Of a DNA stretch of 34,612 bases, positions 33,573-34,612 are shown piece by piece. Position 1 is the stretch's first letter; each line of letters starts with the position of its first letter. The notes beneath the pieces are model-generated. The model saw only the letters and a program-made list of their open reading frames with translations. It searched no databases and had not been told where the DNA came from. The DNA is from UBA4416 sp043718985 (GTDB taxonomy: Bacteria; Bacteroidota; Bacteroidia; B-17B0; Aurantibacillaceae), in assembly GCA_043718985.1 (NCBI GenBank), contig JAYSUQ010000187.1, positions 1 through 34,612 of the forward strand. The letters run 5' to 3'. The translations under genes were made by a program, and so were the position numbers.

Positions 33573-34606
33573 TACATATAAATTGGGCAAACCCTTGTTT
33601 TAGGTACAAATATTTTTGGCTTAGCATAAATGTATATGAGCGATAGTTCAAATCCACCACGAGTGTTAGTTGCTTTTTTAAACTGTGAGTAATTGTAATC
33701 GTAACTTAATTGTACGCGAGTGCTTTCGTATTCGAGACCAAGGGTTGTAATAAATGCATCGCCTATGCGTGTTAATAAACCTGCATTTATAATAGTTTTT
33801 GTTTTAGTATTTATTGTATAATAGTAAGATGCGCCAACTAAATTTTCTCTAAATTTTTGTTGTTGTGCCGCGTAGTATTCAAGCATTAAAAATGCTTTGT
33901 TAGATACATTATAGTGTAATTGTAAAAACTCATTATGCTTTGGTTTTAATGTAACTTTAGCGTTATTATAAAACGAAATATTTGGTTTATTAATGTGATT
34001 TAAATTATAACCTACGGTTACTTTAATTTTATTTTTAAACTGTTTGCTTATTACAGTTCCTATTCCAGCATCGGCAAATGTTTTGCTTTGGTTATTAAAT
34101 GCCTCGCCATTTGCTAAGCCTGAGTTATAAATATCTCCATCCCATTGCCTATCATACGAAAGTTTATTTGCATCAATATTAATATTTGTAAAGCCTGCCA
34201 TTAATCCTATTGTTGCAGTAAATGTACTATCGAACTTAAAATTAATTTTGTGACTTAACGGAACTTTAAATTCATTTATTTTATAACGCCCATCACCAGC
34301 CGCATCGTGATTAAACAATACGCCAACAGCTTGGTTTGTTTTTTGAGCAAACGATTTTTTCAAATTAAAATCGCTTCCAAAACTAAATGTACTGTATGGT
34401 ATTGGTACCGATTGCCATTGCCTACGGTAGTTAAATATTAATCTGCCATCGCCATTAAAACCACCAGTGTTTGCAGGGTTAATGTTTAGTGGCGACATAT
34501 TCCAATTACTAAAATGAATATCTTGCGCAACAATTGGTAACGAGTAATGAGCAATGTATATTAACATCAGCCATTTATAAAAATTATTAATAAATAATTT
34601 ACTCAT
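33572..34606 (-). CDS. PorP/SprF-family type IX secretion membrane protein
   Basis: The 344-residue protein has a signal peptide (cleavage likely after IVA, residue 27). The family opening follows: DIHFSNWNMSPLNINPANTG, GDGRLIFNYRRQWQSVP, and YSTFSFGSDFNL. The rest is regular beta strands, expected to form an outer-membrane barrel with an aromatic pattern at strand ends. PorP/SprF proteins act in T9SS and gliding-linked secretion; Bacteroidota usually carry several paralogues, so this copy may serve particular cargo rather than the core machine. Its stop overlaps the start of the OmpA-like gene by one base. The promoter lies beyond the window edge. Confidence 0.93.
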   Translation of the reverse strand: MSKLFINNFYKWLMLIYIAHYSLPIVAQDIHFSNWNMSPLNINPANTGGFNGDGRLIFNYRRQWQSVPIPYSTFSFGSDFNLKKSFAQKTNQAVGVLFNHDAAGDGRYKINEFKVPLSHKINFKFDSTFTATIGLMAGFTNINIDANKLSYDRQWDGDIYNSGLANGEAFNNQSKTFADAGIGTVISKQFKNKIKVTVGYNLNHINKPNISFYNNAKVTLKPKHNEFLQLHYNVSNKAFLMLEYYAAQQQKFRENLVGASYYYTINTKTKTIINAGLLTRIGDAFITTLGLEYESTRVQLSYDYNYSQFKKATNTRGGFELSLIYIYAKPKIFVPKTRVCPIYM

Positions 34607-34612
34607 TTTAGT

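Noticed and set aside
33573..33590. Upstream ATG extending the OmpA-like protein by six residues
   Set aside because: It lies inside the PorP/SprF coding sequence, while the next ATG forms a TAATG coupling and begins a normal signal peptide.

Overview
The window looks like a chromosomal segment of an AT-rich member of the Bacteroidota. Four things point there: two secreted proteins carry C-terminal type IX secretion (T9SS) sorting domains; a PorP/SprF-family gene is coupled to a TPR/PD40/OmpA-like gene; isoleucyl-tRNA synthetase is the long type with the GIHH signature; and several hypothetical families are ones I associate with this phylum (an ECF sigma factor paired with a large single-pass membrane protein, and a DksA-like gene following ileS). 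Coding density is very high. No intergenic stretch exceeds 300 bases. I see no rRNA, tRNA, insertion sequence, prophage or CRISPR array.

Layout. Bases 1-4567: the 3' end of a TPR-like gene, a large secreted protein of unknown function, a group III truncated haemoglobin, and an ornithine-decarboxylase-like gene sitting 2 bases from a small EamA-type transporter. Bases 4745-9365: ileS followed by an unusually long DksA/TraR-like protein with a histone-H1-like basic N-terminus, closed by a strong hairpin terminator. Bases 9460-13713 (minus strand): an ECF sigma factor and a candidate anti-sigma/effector membrane protein, then two glycosyltransferases of LPS-core type. Bases 13894-17541 (minus): an MMPL/RND-type exporter and a class I photolyase. 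Bases 17625-22669: a secreted protein resembling the erythromycin esterase/ChaN-like group, two T9SS cargo proteins, and a helical hypothetical protein. Bases 22795-27632 (minus): mfd and a flavin monooxygenase with a DnaJ-like cysteine N-terminus. Bases 27813-31596 (plus): DUF2071, DUF2256, an iron-sulfur (FeS-BCP) photolyase and a DASH cryptochrome. Bases 31623-34606 (minus): the PorP/SprF-family gene and its coupled OmpA-family partner.

How the genes fit together. The strongest theme is DNA repair in light. Three photolyase/cryptochrome genes from three different subfamilies lie within about 15 kb, with the transcription-coupled repair factor mfd between them, and a DUF2256 mini-protein is embedded in the photolyase cluster. 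The second theme is the cell envelope: T9SS components and cargo, LPS glycosyltransferases, an RND-like exporter and a sigma/anti-sigma-like pair. I did not find a clearly new defence or mobile system. The most unusual items are the DksA-like fusion, the heptamer repeat inside ileS, the paired direct repeats ahead of the ECF sigma gene, and the photolyase cluster with its small conserved companions.
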